NCBI RefSeq assembly: GCF_965137005.1
Contig: NZ_CBCRXM010000003.1
Coordinates: 246,506-310,505, forward strand
DNA: 64,000 nt
Direction: 5' to 3'
Source of the DNA: Sphingomonas_O antarctica
GTDB taxonomy: Bacteria; Pseudomonadota; Alphaproteobacteria; Sphingomonadales; Sphingomonadaceae
The translations under genes were made by a program, and so were the position numbers. The notes under the pieces were generated by a model. It ran no database searches. It was not told the DNA's origin and saw nothing but the letters and a program-made list of their open reading frames with translations. Below, piece by piece: positions 34,618-44,807 of the stretch; position 1 is the stretch's first letter, and each line of letters opens with the position of its first letter.

Positions 34618-35960
34618 GATAAAGGGCTTTGGGGAAAGACGTGCGCGGTCTTGTCCCACCGCACCATCCCGCTCCGCCGCGATTCGCGGTACAGCCGCAC
34701 GGCACGCCAACTTGCGGCGATCAGGATGGCGTTGGCGACAAAGGTGCGCGGGAAGCTCAGCAAACCTTGCCGCCAGCCATAGGCCGCGACGACGAAGGCG
34801 GCGCGCACCGCGAGTCGCCAGACCATCAGTGCCGTCACGCTGATCGTCAGCCACGCGGGCAGATCGAAAAAGCGTGTGCCACGCCCAAACAGCCACAATC
34901 CAGCCCAGAGCAACAGCGCGACATAGCCCGCCGCGAGCACCGTGGAGGCGATCAGCGTGCGCCGGTCGCGCGCGCGCATCCAGCGTTCGGCGACGCCACC
35001 ATGCCAGTTCAGCCGGTCCCAGCCGTGCAGCGCGATTCCCGCGATCCAGCGTCCGCGCTGCTTGATAGCCCCTTCCAGAGTTGCCGGGAAATGCTCGTGC
35101 GTTGCGACCAGTTTCCCGTCCGACCCTTCGATCCGGACGAAGGCGGCACGCCCGCCCGCAGCACGCAGACGCAGGCCGAGTTCGTAATCCTCCGTAAGGC
35201 TCGCCGCATCGAACGGCCCATCACGCCCGGCGGTGACGGTCTCCAGCGCGGCGCGCGCGAAAACGCAGCCGACGCCGGCCGACGGGATTCCCGCTCCGGT
35301 TTCCTCGCGCGCGAGCAAGGTCTTGCCGTGATGTTCGGCAAATTCATCGAGATAGGTTCCGGCGATCCAGCGTGAGCCGCGATCGACGAGGGGCAGGACC
35401 GGCAGCTGGATCATTGCAAAGCGGTCGATCAGGCTGGCGAAAACAATCAGTTCGTCGGGATGCACGACGTCTTCGGCATCGTGGAGGACCACGCCGCGAT
35501 ATTTCGCGCCGTCGCATATCTCGTCCGCGCGCATCGCACGCCATAGGGTGTTGAGCGCGTCGGCCTTGGTCGTTGGCCCGGCACGCTCGTTGACCACCAC
35601 TCGCAATCGCGAATCGGCAATCGCCGCCAGTACGGCAGCTGTTGCCGGGTCGTTGGGATAGATTGCGACATAGACCACGCAGTCACCGAAACTGCCGAGC
35701 AAGTGACGCAGCATTGCGCCGATCACCGCGCTTTCGTCCCAGGCAGGAATGAAGATCGCGAACCGGCCGGACGCGGCGGGGAGCGGGAGCGTCGCGACGG
35801 TGGCGCGCGGACGGCGGCGGAATGCGACGGCACGGCGGAGCGAGCGCGCGGCCCAGGCGAGATCGACGAGCAGTTCGTCGATCCCGCCGATCAGGAACCC
35901 CGCCGCCGCGAACAATGCGAGTTCGCGCGCGGCGATCACTACAAGATGTTCAACCCCCAC
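34614..35960 (-). CDS. Membrane glycosyltransferase family 2, NfrB-like
   Basis: The 448-residue protein has an N-terminal membrane segment, a GT-A domain with IFIPAWDESAVIGAML, the metal motif HDAEDVVHPDEL, the TEDYELGLRL acceptor motif and KQRGRWIAGIALHGWDR (QxxRW), then three or so C-terminal membrane helices. This is a processive inner-membrane glycosyltransferase of the NfrB type, which makes an exported glycan. The C-terminal c-di-GMP-binding MshEN domain of E. coli NfrB is absent. It is followed by the barrel gene, making a two-gene synthesis/export module. Confidence 0.82.
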   Translation of the reverse strand: MGVEHLVVIAARELALFAAAGFLIGGIDELLVDLAWAARSLRRAVAFRRRPRATVATLPLPAASGRFAIFIPAWDESAVIGAMLRHLLGSFGDCVVYVAIYPNDPATAAVLAAIADSRLRVVVNERAGPTTKADALNTLWRAMRADEICDGAKYRGVVLHDAEDVVHPDELIVFASLIDRFAMIQLPVLPLVDRGSRWIAGTYLDEFAEHHGKTLLAREETGAGIPSAGVGCVFARAALETVTAGRDGPFDAASLTEDYELGLRLRAAGGRAAFVRIEGSDGKLVATHEHFPATLEGAIKQRGRWIAGIALHGWDRLNWHGGVAERWMRARDRRTLIASTVLAAGYVALLLWAGLWLFGRGTRFFDLPAWLTISVTALMVWRLAVRAAFVVAAYGWRQGLLSFPRTFVANAILIAASWRAVRLYRESRRSGMVRWDKTAHVFPQSPLS

Positions 35961-35976
35961 AACACCTTGACGCTAG

Positions 35977-36684
35977 TCAGGGTGCCCAGTGGATGTCCAC
36001 CGGCAGCTCGCAATCGGCGAGCACGCGACCGATCGGTGTCGGCGATGCCGCGCCCTCCTCGATCGCCCGTTCGACCAACGCGCGCTTGGCATCGCCGGTA
36101 ATCGTCAGGATCAGCGTGCGCGCGGACACGATCGCCGCCCGCGACAGGGTGACACGGTCGACCGGCGCTTCCTTCGGCATTTCGGCGGGCCGGACGCCCA
36201 GAGCGCGGCGTTCGCGCGGGCCGTTCAGCGCTTCATCGAAATCGTCTCCCGGAAAAATCGAAGCGGTATGTCCGTCGGCACCGACGCCCAGCCAGACGAG
36301 ATCCGGTGGCCAGCCGAGATCGGCGAGCAACGCATCGGCTGACCGTCCCGCCGCCTTGTAATCGGGAGCCTTGTCGCTGGTCAGCGGCACGACGCGCGCA
36401 CCCTTCGACAGGAACAATTTGGCGATCATCGTGACGTTCGAAAGGGCATCGCCCATCGGCACCAGACGGTCGTCGGTCGGGATGATCGTGACGCGCTTCC
36501 AGTCGCGCTTTTGGCCTGCGAGCCTGGTCAGCGCCGCGACGGGCGTCGTACCGCCGGGCACCGCGATCAGCGCCGCGCCGCGCGCGTCGATCGCCGAATC
36601 CAGGATGAACCCGACATCGCCCGCAACCGCGTCGGCCAGTTCATCCGCATCGTCATAGTCCCACCATTCGGCTTCGATCGGCAT
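35977..36684 (-). CDS. pgl: 6-phosphogluconolactonase
   Basis: The 235-residue protein has ALIAVPGGTTPVAALTRLA, the DDRLVPMGDALSNVTMI motif and VWLGVGADGHTASIFPGD, the signature of Pgl/DevB. It opens 6-phosphogluconolactone in the pentose phosphate and Entner-Doudoroff routes. Here no zwf or edd is adjacent. The stop lies 16 bases before the glycosyltransferase start, in the same direction. Confidence 0.93.
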   Translation of the reverse strand: MPIEAEWWDYDDADELADAVAGDVGFILDSAIDARGAALIAVPGGTTPVAALTRLAGQKRDWKRVTIIPTDDRLVPMGDALSNVTMIAKLFLSKGARVVPLTSDKAPDYKAAGRSADALLADLGWPPDLVWLGVGADGHTASIFPGDDFDEALNGPRERRALGVRPAEMPKEAPVDRVTLSRAAIVSARTLILTITGDAKRALVERAIEEGAASPTPIGRVLADCELPVDIHWAP

Positions 36685-36690
36685 TTGAGG

Positions 36691-37509
36691 TCACATCTCC
36701 AATGGTGGGGGACTTAGGGGATCCTGTCGGGTGAGCGCTTCCGCCTCGATCAAATCGAGTGCGTTATGCGCTTCGACATAGCGTCGCGCGAGGGCGAGCC
36801 AGGCAGTGGTCTGCGGTCCCTGCGGCAGGCGCGCGACTTCGGTCATCGCGCCATCGACTTGCCCGCTTTCGACGAGGAGGCGCGCGCGGTCGAGGCGCGC
36901 ATCGGGTGTCGGTGCCACAGAGCCTTCGCGACGGACCACGAACAGTGAGCCCAGTGACGTGCGCGTCGCCTGCCACCAGCCCTGATTGGCGGTGGGTCGC
37001 GTCACGACGGGTTGAAGCTGGGCGAGACCGGCACGAAGCGCGGCGATGGTCACCGGCGACTGTGCGGCGCCGATGATGCTGCCGACCGCGCGCGGCTGGG
37101 TCTGGCCGAAACGCTGGCGCAACGGCTGTTCGACGTAACCGAGGCCGACGCCGCGATCGACCGCGCGGCGCGCGGCAAAGGCGAGCAGCAGGCTTTCGGC
37201 ACGGTCGGCATTGCCGGCGGCGGCGGCGGCGCGAAGATCGACGCGCGCCATTCGCGATTCGATTTCGGCGACGCGGGTGTCGATGACCTGTGCCTGCCCC
37301 AGCGTCGTCGTGGCCAGCGGTTGGGCCGGCGGCACCACCGTGGCGGTCGCCGGTTGCGTGACCGTCGTCGGCGCAGCCGCAACGGGCGTCGCGCGCCAGG
37401 CCTGCCAACGCGGAATCGCCAGCGCCATCGCGCCGATCCCGGCGACGAACGCGATCAGCACCGCGGCGAGCAAGGTACCGAAGGTGCGGCTGCGGGGGTC
37501 AGACGCCAT
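36691..37509 (-). CDS. Inner-membrane-anchored helical protein (mitofilin-like position)
   Basis: The 272-residue protein has a cytoplasmic N-terminus, one membrane helix (about 9-29, LLAAVLIAFVAGIGAMALAI), and an alanine-rich periplasmic helical part with RVAEIESRMARVDLRAAAAAGNADRAESLLLAFAARRAV. It overlaps hemD by 11 bases. In many alphaproteobacteria the place after hemD is held by a COG4223 mitofilin (Mic60) homologue; this shorter protein has the same layout. Sequence identity to Mic60 was not tested, so I give no symbol. Confidence 0.6.
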   Translation of the reverse strand: MASDPRSRTFGTLLAAVLIAFVAGIGAMALAIPRWQAWRATPVAAAPTTVTQPATATVVPPAQPLATTTLGQAQVIDTRVAEIESRMARVDLRAAAAAGNADRAESLLLAFAARRAVDRGVGLGYVEQPLRQRFGQTQPRAVGSIIGAAQSPVTIAALRAGLAQLQPVVTRPTANQGWWQATRTSLGSLFVVRREGSVAPTPDARLDRARLLVESGQVDGAMTEVARLPQGPQTTAWLALARRYVEAHNALDLIEAEALTRQDPLSPPPLEM

Positions 37510-38149
37510 GATCGGGGTCTTCGCACAGGCTTGCGGCCATTGCCAGCATCGCGGCATCGGCGGGACGACCGGCAGAGACGACCGCGCGCCAGCCCGATCC
37601 GGCGGCTTCGGCCACCCCCGGACTGATCGCCACCAGGGCGTAGGCCGCCCGATCGTGGACAATCGCGCCAAATCGTCGAGCTGCGCGTGCCGAATGCAGC
37701 AAAGCGACGCCGGTGGCGGGCAGTTTGGGCGGCGGCAGCGCTTCTGCCGCATAGACCGCAACCGACGTCACGCGCGCACTGTCGAGCGGGACATGGCGTC
37801 GCCCGGCAAGGTGGACGAAATGGCGGTAACGACTGGCCGCGACGACGCTCGCCCCGTCACCTTCGCCAATTTGGGTAACGTCCAGTCCGGCGCCGCGCGC
37901 CGCATCGGCGGTCGCTTCGCCGACGGTCACCACGGGAAGATGCGCGAATCGCATCAATTTCTCGCCAGCCGCGCGGACCCCGCTGGCGCTGGTCAACAGC
38001 AATGCGTCGAACGCCGCGGGATCGGGCGCGATCCACGCCATCGGCTGGATTTCGAACAGCGGCGCGACGACGATCTGCAGGCCGAGCGCCCGCGCCCGCG
38101 CCGCGGTCGCATCGGCACCCGGCTGGGGACGGAGGATGATGACGATCAC
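37499..38149 (-). CDS. hemD: Uroporphyrinogen-III synthase
   Basis: The 216-residue protein begins VIVIILRPQPGADATAARARALG and has FDALLLTSASGVRAAGE, VVTVGEATADAARGAG and GVALLHSARAARRFG, which follow the HemD pattern of two linked alpha/beta domains. It cyclises hydroxymethylbilane to uroporphyrinogen III with ring D inversion. GTG 38149 is the best start; the frame continues upstream without support. hemC, its usual neighbour between it and tsaD in alphaproteobacteria, is not present in the 92-base gap. Confidence 0.83.
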   Translation of the reverse strand: MIVIILRPQPGADATAARARALGLQIVVAPLFEIQPMAWIAPDPAAFDALLLTSASGVRAAGEKLMRFAHLPVVTVGEATADAARGAGLDVTQIGEGDGASVVAASRYRHFVHLAGRRHVPLDSARVTSVAVYAAEALPPPKLPATGVALLHSARAARRFGAIVHDRAAYALVAISPGVAEAAGSGWRAVVSAGRPADAAMLAMAASLCEDPDHGV

Positions 38150-38241
38150 CTGCGCGGATAAGTAAGAAGCGGGCCGACAGGTCAAGCCCCCGAACCGTGG
38201 TCTCGCTTTCCCTCGACCGCGCCACGCCCTAAGTCCCTGGC

Positions 38242-39279
38242 GTGGCATTGATCCTCGGCATCGAATCGAGCTGTGACGAAACCGCAGTGGCGCTGGTCAG
38301 AGATGACCGGACAGTGTTGGCGCACAAGCTCGCCACACAGGAAGCGCATCACCGTCCATTCGGTGGCGTCGTCCCCGAAATCGCCGCCCGCGCGCATGTC
38401 GAAGCCGTGGGGCCGTTGGTCGAGGCCGCGTTGGCTGAAGCGGGCGTGTCATTGGCGGATGTCGACGCGATCGCCGCGACGGCGGGACCGGGGCTGATCG
38501 GTGGCGTGCTGGTCGGGCTGATGACCGCCAAGGGGCTGGCTTACGCCGCCGACAAGCCGTTGATCGCGGTCAATCATCTGGAGGGGCATGCGCTGTCCCC
38601 TCGTTTCGCCGACGCCGATCTCGCATTCCCTTATTTGTTGTTGCTCGTCTCGGGCGGGCATTGCCAATTGCTGCTGGTCGGGGGTGTCGGGCATTACCGG
38701 CGGTTGGCGACGACCATCGACGACGCGGCGGGCGAAGCATTCGACAAGACGGCCAAGTTGCTGGGCCTCGGTTTCCCCGGCGGCCCGGCGGTCGAGGCCG
38801 CAGCGCGCGCGGGCAATCCCAAGGCGGTGCCGTTGCCCCGCCCCCTGAAAGGATCGCGCGAGCCCCATTTTTCCTTCGCGGGCCTCAAAAGTGCCGTCGC
38901 ACGCGCGGTCGAAGCGGGGATTTACACGCGCGAGGATATCGCCGCATCGTTCCAGCAGGCGGTGGTCGATTGCCTGATCGACCGCACCGCCCGCGCGCTC
39001 GAGACGCTCGATAATGACGTCACGGCGTTGGTCGTCGCGGGCGGCGTCGCGGCCAATGGCGCGGTTCGCATCAGCCTCGAGGAGCTGGCGATCGCGCGCG
39101 GACTGCCCTTCGTCGCGCCGCCTTTATGGCTGTGCACCGACAATGGCGTGATGATCGCGTGGGCGGGTGCCGAGCGATTCGCGCAAGGCCTGACCGATCC
39201 GCTCGACACCATGGCGCGCGCGCGCTGGCCGCTCGACCCCGCGGCCGAAGCGGCACGCGGTGCGGGGGTGAAGGCGTGA
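38242..39279 (+). CDS. tsaD: tRNA threonylcarbamoyladenosine transferase TsaD
   Basis: The 345-residue protein begins LILGIESSCDETAVALV and carries NHLEGHALSPRF with the two metal-binding histidines, plus SGGHCQL and the late GGVAANGAVR. It transfers the threonylcarbamoyl group to A37 of ANN-reading tRNAs together with TsaB and TsaE. GTG 38242 is the start. The stop overlaps the GTG start of gpsA by four bases, a common tsaD-gpsA pairing. Confidence 0.96.
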   Translation: MALILGIESSCDETAVALVRDDRTVLAHKLATQEAHHRPFGGVVPEIAARAHVEAVGPLVEAALAEAGVSLADVDAIAATAGPGLIGGVLVGLMTAKGLAYAADKPLIAVNHLEGHALSPRFADADLAFPYLLLLVSGGHCQLLLVGGVGHYRRLATTIDDAAGEAFDKTAKLLGLGFPGGPAVEAAARAGNPKAVPLPRPLKGSREPHFSFAGLKSAVARAVEAGIYTREDIAASFQQAVVDCLIDRTARALETLDNDVTALVVAGGVAANGAVRISLEELAIARGLPFVAPPLWLCTDNGVMIAWAGAERFAQGLTDPLDTMARARWPLDPAAEAARGAGVKA

Positions 39280-40253
39280 GGATTGGCGTCATCGGCGGTG
39301 GTGCCTGGGGCACCGCGCTGGCGCAGGTCGCCGCGGCGCATGGCGAACCGGTGTGTCTGTGGGCGCGCGAACATGACGTCGTCCGCTGCATCAATACCGA
39401 GCACGAGAACCGGCTGTTTCTGGCGGGCGTGAAATTATCGCCGTCGATCGGCGCGTCCGAGAAATTGGACGATCTGGCGGGATGCGATGCCGTGCTGGCG
39501 GTGGTACCGGCCCAGCATTTGCGCGGGATTCTGGCGCAATTGCCGCGACTCAGCGGCCCGCTCGTGCTGTGTGCCAAGGGCATCGAGGCGGACACCCACG
39601 CCTTAATGTCGGAAGCCGCCGCCCAAGTTCAGCCGGACGCGACGGTCGCGGTGCTGAGCGGTCCGACCTTCGCCGCCGAAGTGGCCCAGGGTTTGCCCAC
39701 CGCCGTGACCCTGGCTTGCGGCGATGCGATGGTTGCCCGCGCGCTCGCCGAACGGTTGGGTCGCAAGAATTTTCGCATTTACGCGTCCGACGACGTCACC
39801 GGGGCGGAGATCGGCGGCGCGGTGAAGAATGTGCTCGCCATCGCTTGTGGCGTCGCGGAGGGGCGCGGGCTGGGGCAGAATGCGCGCGCCGCCTTGATCG
39901 CGCGCGGCTTTGCCGAAATGACGCGTTACGGCTTGGCGCGCGGCGGGCGGGCGGAAACTCTGGCGGGACTGTCAGGCCTCGGCGATCTGGTCCTGACCTG
40001 TTCGTCGACGCAGTCGCGTAACTTCTCGCTCGGTGTCGGATTGGGTCAGGGCATTGCGGCGGCGGAGTTGATGGCGGACCGCGCGACGGTCGCCGAGGGC
40101 GCCTTTACCGCGCCGGTGCTGCGCGAATCGGCGCGCAAACTCGACGTCGACATGCCGGTGGTCGAAGCGGTCTGCGCGCTGCTCGAAGGGTCGGCGGCCG
40201 TCGATGACGTCATGACGGCCTTGCTCAGCCGGCCGCAGCGGGCTGAAGGGTAG
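39276..40253 (+). CDS. gpsA: Glycerol-3-phosphate dehydrogenase [NAD(P)+]
   Basis: The 325-residue protein opens RIGVIGGGAWGTALAQ (Rossmann loop GGGAWG) and has VLSGPTFAAEVAQGLPTAV and the catalytic lysine region GAVKNVLAIACGVAEG, both GpsA signatures. It reduces dihydroxyacetone phosphate to sn-glycerol 3-phosphate for phospholipid synthesis. GTG 39276 lies inside the tsaD stop (GTGA). A palindromic repeat begins one base after its own stop. Confidence 0.95.
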   Translation: MRIGVIGGGAWGTALAQVAAAHGEPVCLWAREHDVVRCINTEHENRLFLAGVKLSPSIGASEKLDDLAGCDAVLAVVPAQHLRGILAQLPRLSGPLVLCAKGIEADTHALMSEAAAQVQPDATVAVLSGPTFAAEVAQGLPTAVTLACGDAMVARALAERLGRKNFRIYASDDVTGAEIGGAVKNVLAIACGVAEGRGLGQNARAALIARGFAEMTRYGLARGGRAETLAGLSGLGDLVLTCSSTQSRNFSLGVGLGQGIAAAELMADRATVAEGAFTAPVLRESARKLDVDMPVVEAVCALLEGSAAVDDVMTALLSRPQRAEG

Positions 40254-40254
40254 C

Positions 40255-40333
40255 CGTCGCCCCGGCGAAGGCCGAAGCCGCTACCGATGGAGCACTCACG
40301 TTCGTAGCGGCCCCGGCCTCCGCCGGGGCGACG
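40255..40333. repeat. Intergenic palindromic repeat, copy 3
   Basis: Arms 40255-40280 and 40308-40333 carry the same 26-base sequence as the other copies and can extend to 40284 and 40304. It lies between the convergent gpsA and DUF1674 genes, where it could act as a two-way terminator. Confidence 0.85.
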
Positions 40334-40337
40334 CGTT

Positions 40338-40508
40338 CTAAAAATCCCAGGCGATGCCGTTATTTTCCCAGTCCCCGTAACGCGTGGGCTCCAGCCCTTT
40401 GGGGCCGCCATGTTCGTTCTGTTCCGCAACGGCTTCCGGCGCAGGCAGTGGCGGCGATGGCGTCAAATAGGCGGGCGGTTTGACGTGGGGGGGCCGCTTG
40501 CTGTTCAT
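40338..40508 (-). CDS. DUF1674 protein (SdhAF4-like succinate dehydrogenase assembly factor)
   Basis: This 56-residue protein ends with LEPTRYGDWENNGIAWDF, a clear match to the DUF1674 C-terminal pattern (PTRYGDWE...DF) shared with mitochondrial SDHAF4. SDHAF4 helps flavinylated SdhA join the complex; the bacterial role is inferred. The N-terminal half is proline-rich. The start ATG 40508 overlaps the possible rsmB ATG 40507 on the other strand, so the two genes are divergent with essentially no spacer. Confidence 0.85.
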   Translation of the reverse strand: MNSKRPPHVKPPAYLTPSPPLPAPEAVAEQNEHGGPKGLEPTRYGDWENNGIAWDF

Positions 40509-40515
40509 GCGCACA

Positions 40516-41709
40516 ATGTCGGACCCCGAGAATGAAGAGGCAAGAGGCGTTCCTGCGCGCATGGCAGCGTTGCGCATGCTCGACGCCGTGATCAACCGCG
40601 GCCAGACGCTCGACACCGCGCACGGCAATTTCACGCGCGCGCTGCCGCCCGAAGACGCGAGTTTCGCATTGGTCATCTCCAGCGAGACGCTGCGCTGGCT
40701 GGTCGATCTGGATGCGTTGATCGATTCGGCGACGCCGCAACCGCTGGCCAAGGACGTGAAGGCGCGGACCGTCCTGCGCATCGCTTTAATCCAGGCGCTG
40801 AAGCTCGGCACCCCGCACCATGCCGCGATCGCCACCGCGCTGCCGTTGATCACCGGCGGCCCCAAGCGACTGGTCCATGGCGTCTTCGGCACGATCGTGC
40901 GCGGCGGAAAAAAGCTGCCCGCCAAACCGACGCTGCCGGAGGCCGTCGCCGCCCGCTGGGGCCATTGGGGTTTCGGTGCCTTGGGCGAGATTGCCGCTGC
41001 CTTGGGTGAACAGCCGCCGGTCGCGATCACGCGCAAGGACGGCGCGTCGGAAACGCTCGTGCGGGGCACCCGCATCGCCGAGCTGCCGGGCTATGCCGAG
41101 GGCGATTTCTGGGTGCAGAACCCCGCCGCCGCGTTGCCCGCACAGTTGCTGGGGCCTGGCGAAGGACGCCATGTCCTCGACCTGTGCGCCGCGCCGGGCG
41201 GCAAGACGATGCAACTCGCCAGCGCCGGCTGGCGCGTCACCGCCGTCGACAGTTCGGCCAAGCGGATGGAGCGGCTGCACGAAAATCTGAAGCGCACGCG
41301 GCTCGATGTCGAAACGATCGTCGCCGATTTGCGCGAATGGGCACCCGCCGAACCCGTCGATGCCATCCTGCTCGATGCGCCCTGCACCGCGACCGGCACC
41401 CTGGCGCGGCATCCCGACGTGATCCACCGCATTGGCGCCAAGGATATCGCCACGCTGTCCGAACTTCAGGCGCAATTGCTCACCCGCGCTTGCGACTGGC
41501 TCAAACCCGGCGGGCGGCTGGTCTATGCCACCTGTTCGCTGGAGCGCGAGGAGGGTGAGGCGATTGCCGCCGCCGCGCCGCTGCCGGTCGATTCGATTTC
41601 GGAGCCTCTGCCCGACTGGGCCGGGCGCACGCCCGAAAGCTGGTTGCGCATCCTGCCGCGCCCCGGAATCGACGGCTTCTTCATCGCGCGATTCGTCCGC
41701 CCGAACTGA
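40516..41709 (+). CDS. rsmB: RsmB/NOP-family rRNA (cytosine-C5) methyltransferase
   Basis: The 397-residue protein begins with a NusB-like helical domain (MAALRMLDAVINRGQTLDTA) and a C-terminal SAM domain with DLCAAPGGKTMQLAS, DAPCTATGTLARHPD and YATCSLEREEGE; the cysteines of PCT and TCS are the catalytic pair. It methylates a cytosine of 16S rRNA, by homology C967. Several ATGs near the start are possible (40507 or 40516), and neither has a strong ribosome binding site. It is divergent from the DUF1674 gene. Confidence 0.9.
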   Translation: MSDPENEEARGVPARMAALRMLDAVINRGQTLDTAHGNFTRALPPEDASFALVISSETLRWLVDLDALIDSATPQPLAKDVKARTVLRIALIQALKLGTPHHAAIATALPLITGGPKRLVHGVFGTIVRGGKKLPAKPTLPEAVAARWGHWGFGALGEIAAALGEQPPVAITRKDGASETLVRGTRIAELPGYAEGDFWVQNPAAALPAQLLGPGEGRHVLDLCAAPGGKTMQLASAGWRVTAVDSSAKRMERLHENLKRTRLDVETIVADLREWAPAEPVDAILLDAPCTATGTLARHPDVIHRIGAKDIATLSELQAQLLTRACDWLKPGGRLVYATCSLEREEGEAIAAAAPLPVDSISEPLPDWAGRTPESWLRILPRPGIDGFFIARFVRPN

Positions 41710-41778
41710 ACGCCGCCGCCGTATCATTGTCATTAACGTGAATCGGCCTATCTTTACCGGTGAAAGGCGTTTGCGCTG

Positions 41779-43713
<1,935 letters not shown>

Positions 43714-43798
43714 CGGTTCCGGCGCGGTTCAGCCGCGTCATGATATCTCGACATCGCGCGACGGCCGGTTAGGGTCGTTACCAAGCGAAGGGGTCGTG

Positions 43799-44164
43799 AT
43801 GAAGTTTCGAATTATATTGGCGGTGGCTTTGATTGGCGTGGCGGCACCCGCTTCCGCGATGACCGTGGCCGAGTTCATGGCCAAGGTCGACGCGCTGAAA
43901 GCCAAGGGGCCGTTGGCACTCTTTTCGTCCGACATCGGCGTGCTCAAGGCCGAAGGCATGTCCGCCGGCGAATCGATCAAGCGCGATCAGGAGACGGCAC
44001 TCGCAGCCGGGCGCCCCGCGCCGACCTGCGTCCCCAAGGGCTCAAAACTCGGCCAGAACGAGCTGCTCACCTATTTTGGTAAAATCCCGCCCGCGCAGGC
44101 GCGAACCTTGTCTGTCAAACAGGGCATGGTCGGGCTGATCCGCCAGAAATGGCCGTGCCGCTGA
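43799..44164 (+). CDS. Small exported protein, Rap1a/Tai-like pattern
   Basis: The 121-residue protein has a signal peptide (MKFRIILAVALIGVAAPASA) and a helical body ending in PTCVPKGSKLGQNELLTYFGKIPPAQARTL and a final WPC. The two cysteines and the late WPC recall the Rap1a/Tai immunity fold, but the match is weak and I do not call an immunity function. ATG 43799 follows GAAGGGG. The next gene starts two bases after its stop, so they are probably one unit. Confidence 0.7.
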   Translation: MKFRIILAVALIGVAAPASAMTVAEFMAKVDALKAKGPLALFSSDIGVLKAEGMSAGESIKRDQETALAAGRPAPTCVPKGSKLGQNELLTYFGKIPPAQARTLSVKQGMVGLIRQKWPCR

Positions 44165-44165
44165 C

Positions 44166-44783
44166 ATGCGGGCTGGGGGCGTCACGACCGATCATCCGCT
44201 CGAGCGGCTGATTTTCTTTTCCGACGCGGTGTTCGCGATCGCGATAACCCTGCTGGTTATCGAAATTCACGTCCCGGATGTGGCCGACGCGCGCGCGGCG
44301 GGTGGCTATGGCAATGTCCTTCTCGAAACGACGCCCAGCTTCTTTGCGTTTCTGATCAGCTTTGCCGTGATCGCGCGGTTCTGGGCAGGGCACCACGCTG
44401 CTTTCAGTATGCGCGCGCGGTTCGACAAGTCGCTGCTGATCCCCAACTTCATATTGTTGTTGTGCATCGCATTCATGCCGTTTTCGACAGCATTTCTCGC
44501 CAAGAACCTCGGTCAGTTCGTGCCCGCATTATTCTATAATGTCAGTTTGCTCGCTCTGGCGACGGCCAGTTTGTGGGTCGTACATCTCGCCACGCGCGCA
44601 GATGACCGATTGCCGAACGCCGATCCGCTGGATGTGCGGATGTTGCACGCGCGGGGCATCGCGGTGGCGCTCGGCGCATTGATCGCCATCGCGCTGACCT
44701 TCGTCGATCCCCGGTTCAGCCAGGTCGGCTTGGTTTTTGCGCCGATGGGCCGGTTCTTCGTGCGCCGCCCGGTCGCCGCGTGA
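44166..44783 (+). CDS. TMEM175-family (DUF1211) potassium channel
   Basis: The 205-residue protein has the first-helix motif RLIFFSDAVFAIAITLLVIEIHVPD, where FSD is the hallmark of TMEM175 channels, followed by five more membrane segments including ARFWAGHHAAF. Bacterial members form tetrameric K+ channels without a P-loop. No regulator is encoded next to it. Its stop lies inside a 10-bp hairpin shared with the convergent SOUL gene. Confidence 0.88.
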   Translation: MRAGGVTTDHPLERLIFFSDAVFAIAITLLVIEIHVPDVADARAAGGYGNVLLETTPSFFAFLISFAVIARFWAGHHAAFSMRARFDKSLLIPNFILLLCIAFMPFSTAFLAKNLGQFVPALFYNVSLLALATASLWVVHLATRADDRLPNADPLDVRMLHARGIAVALGALIAIALTFVDPRFSQVGLVFAPMGRFFVRRPVAA

Positions 44784-44807
44784 CGCTCAACCTTCGCTGA
44801 GCGTCAC
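44780..44807. terminator. Two-way hairpin between convergent genes
   Basis: The arms 44780-44789 and 44798-44807 are perfect 10-base complements (GTGACGCTCA and TGAGCGTCAC) with an 8-base loop. It includes the TGA stop of the TMEM175 gene and, on the minus strand, the last codons and stop of the SOUL gene. Confidence 0.7.
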
